The notes under the pieces were generated by a model. That model saw nothing but the letters and a program-made list of their open reading frames with translations. It did no database searches and was not told the origin of the DNA. A stretch of 14,005 bases of DNA, taken from Desulfovibrionaceae bacterium UBA3823 (GTDB lineage: Bacteria; Desulfobacterota; Desulfovibrionia; Desulfovibrionales; Desulfovibrionaceae). Below, piece by piece: positions 12,578 to 14,005 of this stretch (positions are counted from its first letter, which is position 1; the number at the start of each line of letters is the position of its first letter). The stretch lies in NCBI GenBank assembly GCA_002369295.1, contig DFDR01000072.1, positions 6,495 through 20,499 of the forward strand, read 5' to 3'. Made by a program: the position numbers and the translations under genes.

Positions 12578-14005
12578 CTAGTAGGACGGACCTCTCGGGA
12601 TGTCGGCGAGGATGGGATCCTGCTCGAGCACCTCGAGGAACTTGCCGGGACGCTCCTTCTGCTCCGGCACGAGGATGTCGGAGTTGATGTACTGGCGCAG
12701 GCCCGTGCCGGCCGGGATGAGGCGGCCGACGATGACGTTCTCCTTCAGGCCGGAGAGGTAGTCCACCTTGCCCTTGAGGGAGGCTTCGGTGAGCACCTTG
12801 GTGGTCTCCTGGAAGGAGGCCGCGGAGATGAAGGAGGAGGTGGTCAGGGACGCCTGGGTGATGCCGAGCACCATGGGCTCCGCGGTGGCGGGCTTGCGGC
12901 CTTCGGCAATGGCCTTGGCGTTGATGGCGTGGAACTCGTTCTTGTCGACCTGCTCGCCCTCGAGGAGGGTGGTGCCGCCGGCGTCGATGATGCTGACCTT
13001 GCGGAGCATCTGGCGCACGATGGTCTCGAAGTGCTTGTCGTCGATGCCGACGCCCTGGTTGCGGTAGATGTCCTGAATCTCGTTGACGAGGTAGTTGGCC
13101 AGGAACTTTTCGCCCTTGGTCTTCAGGATGTCGTGCAGCTCGGGGCTGCCTTCGGTGAGCGGATCGCCGGCCTCCACGTAGTCGCCGTCGGCTGCCGTGA
13201 TGTGCTTGCCGCGCGGAACCAGGTATTCCTTGGGATCGCCGAACTCGGGCGTGACGATGAGCTTGCGCTTGCCCTTGGACTCGCCGGCGTAGGAGACGGC
13301 ACCCGCGATTTCGGAGACCACGGCCATTTCCTTGGGCTTGCGGACTTCGAAGAGCTCGGCGACGCGGGGAAGGCCGCCGACGATGTCCTTGGTCTTGGAG
13401 GATTCGCGGGGACGGCGGGCGATGATGTCGCCCTGCCTGACCTCGTCGCCGTCCTTGACCATGACGATGGCGCCCACGGGCAGGTTGTACACGGCGTCCG
13501 CATTGGAGTTGGGACGCTTGAGCACGTCGCCCGTCGCGGGATCGACCACGGAGATGGAGGGCTTGAAGTTGGTGGTGCGGTATTCCTGAATGGTGAGGGA
13601 CGTCTGCTGGGTGGCTGCGTCCGTCTTCTCCTGGACCGTCTTGCCTTCGATGAGGTCGGTGAACTTGATGGCGCCGTCCTCTTCGCAGATGAAGGGGTCG
13701 AAGGAGGGATCCCAGCTGGCGAGGGTTTCGCCCTTCGCCACCTGCTGGCCGTCTTCGGCGAGGAGGTTGGCGCCGGAGGGGATGTTCTCCTTCTGGATTT
13801 CCCTGCCCTGGGCATCGACGATGGACACCTGGCCGGACTTGCCGAGCACGATCTTCTGGCCCTGGCGGTTCTCGACGAAGTGCACGCGGTTGAGAATGAC
13901 GCGACCGGGGTTCATGGCCTCCAGCTTGTTCTTCTCGATGGTGCTCGACGCCGTGCCGCCGATGTGGAAGGTGCGCATGGTGAGCTGGGTGCCGGGCTCG
14001 CCGAT
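12578..14005 (-). CDS. rpoC: RNA polymerase beta' subunit, C-terminal part (5' part outside window)
   Basis: The window holds the last 475 codons of the catalytic beta' subunit; the frame runs off the right edge. The segment begins at GEPGTQLTMRTFHIGG, the universal stretch following the trigger-loop region. It then has repeated sandwich-barrel inserts rich in V/G/D (typical of proteobacterial beta'), GGLPRVAELFEVRKPK (where jaw and clamp elements meet again), the HFETIVRQMLRKV helix, GITQASLTTSSFISAASFQETT, and the end LSGLKENVIVGRLIPAGTG. These are classical beta' landmarks, so identity is certain. It should form an operon with rpoB and ribosomal protein genes further right, as in most bacteria (not seen here). 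No frameshift or oddity is seen. Confidence 0.98.
   Translation of the reverse strand: MGEPGTQLTMRTFHIGGTASSTIEKNKLEAMNPGRVILNRVHFVENRQGQKIVLGKSGQVSIVDAQGREIQKENIPSGANLLAEDGQQVAKGETLASWDPSFDPFICEEDGAIKFTDLIEGKTVQEKTDAATQQTSLTIQEYRTTNFKPSISVVDPATGDVLKRPNSNADAVYNLPVGAIVMVKDGDEVRQGDIIARRPRESSKTKDIVGGLPRVAELFEVRKPKEMAVVSEIAGAVSYAGESKGKRKLIVTPEFGDPKEYLVPRGKHITAADGDYVEAGDPLTEGSPELHDILKTKGEKFLANYLVNEIQDIYRNQGVGIDDKHFETIVRQMLRKVSIIDAGGTTLLEGEQVDKNEFHAINAKAIAEGRKPATAEPMVLGITQASLTTSSFISAASFQETTKVLTEASLKGKVDYLSGLKENVIVGRLIPAGTGLRQYINSDILVPEQKERPGKFLEVLEQDPILADIPRGPSY

Overview
The window is very GC-rich, with G/C-biased third codon positions. It looks like chromosome from a sulfate-reducing bacterium of the Desulfovibrio type. 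The main clues are a DsrMK/TmcBC-like pair (membrane cytochrome b plus CCG-domain iron-sulfur protein) and a D-lactate/glycolate dehydrogenase made of an FAD subunit plus a CCG-domain iron-sulfur subunit. The genus is an inference; no rRNA gene is present.

Layout. (1) Positions 1-6611, plus strand: three closely spaced genes for a LapB/HlyB-like type I secretion ABC transporter (5' end outside the window), a membrane-fusion adaptor with a very long disordered N-terminus, and a two-TM sensor protein with periplasmic, PAS and HD-GYP-like domains. The HD-GYP-like domain has lost its catalytic signature residues. A strong intrinsic terminator follows. (2) Positions 6726-9241, plus strand: a two-gene operon for a flavoprotein 2-hydroxy-acid dehydrogenase and its Fe-S partner, ending in a hairpin terminator. 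(3) Positions 9242-9658: convergent intergenic region. It holds that terminator, a second terminator whose stem pairs fully only in minus-strand RNA, and a compact AT-rich element of 197 bp with 27-bp imperfect terminal inverted repeats, a near-central perfect palindrome and a flanking 6-bp direct repeat TGGACT. I read this as a MITE-like non-autonomous insertion that landed at the stop codon of the next gene. (4) Positions 9659-12237, minus strand: a two-gene operon, cytochrome b first and HdrD/DsrK/TmcB-like protein second. (5) Positions 12238-12577: a regulatory region full of dyads and direct repeats, plus the rpoC terminator. (6) Positions 12578-14005, minus strand: the C-terminal part of rpoC.

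How the parts may work together. The secretion genes should export a large protein, perhaps an adhesin, across both membranes. The degenerate HD-GYP sensor encoded with them is a candidate regulator, loosely like LapD in the Lap adhesin system but built from a different pseudo-enzyme fold. The two redox operons are convergent. The FAD/CCG enzyme could pass electrons from a 2-hydroxy acid towards the quinone pool or Hdr-like carriers, and the membrane cytochrome b/CCG pair could exchange electrons between quinone and cytoplasmic thiol/disulfide or sulfur-carrier partners. These links are inferences from family knowledge and gene order.

The features most worth a second look are the degenerate HD-GYP sensor inside a type I secretion operon and the small inverted-repeat element at 9458-9654.
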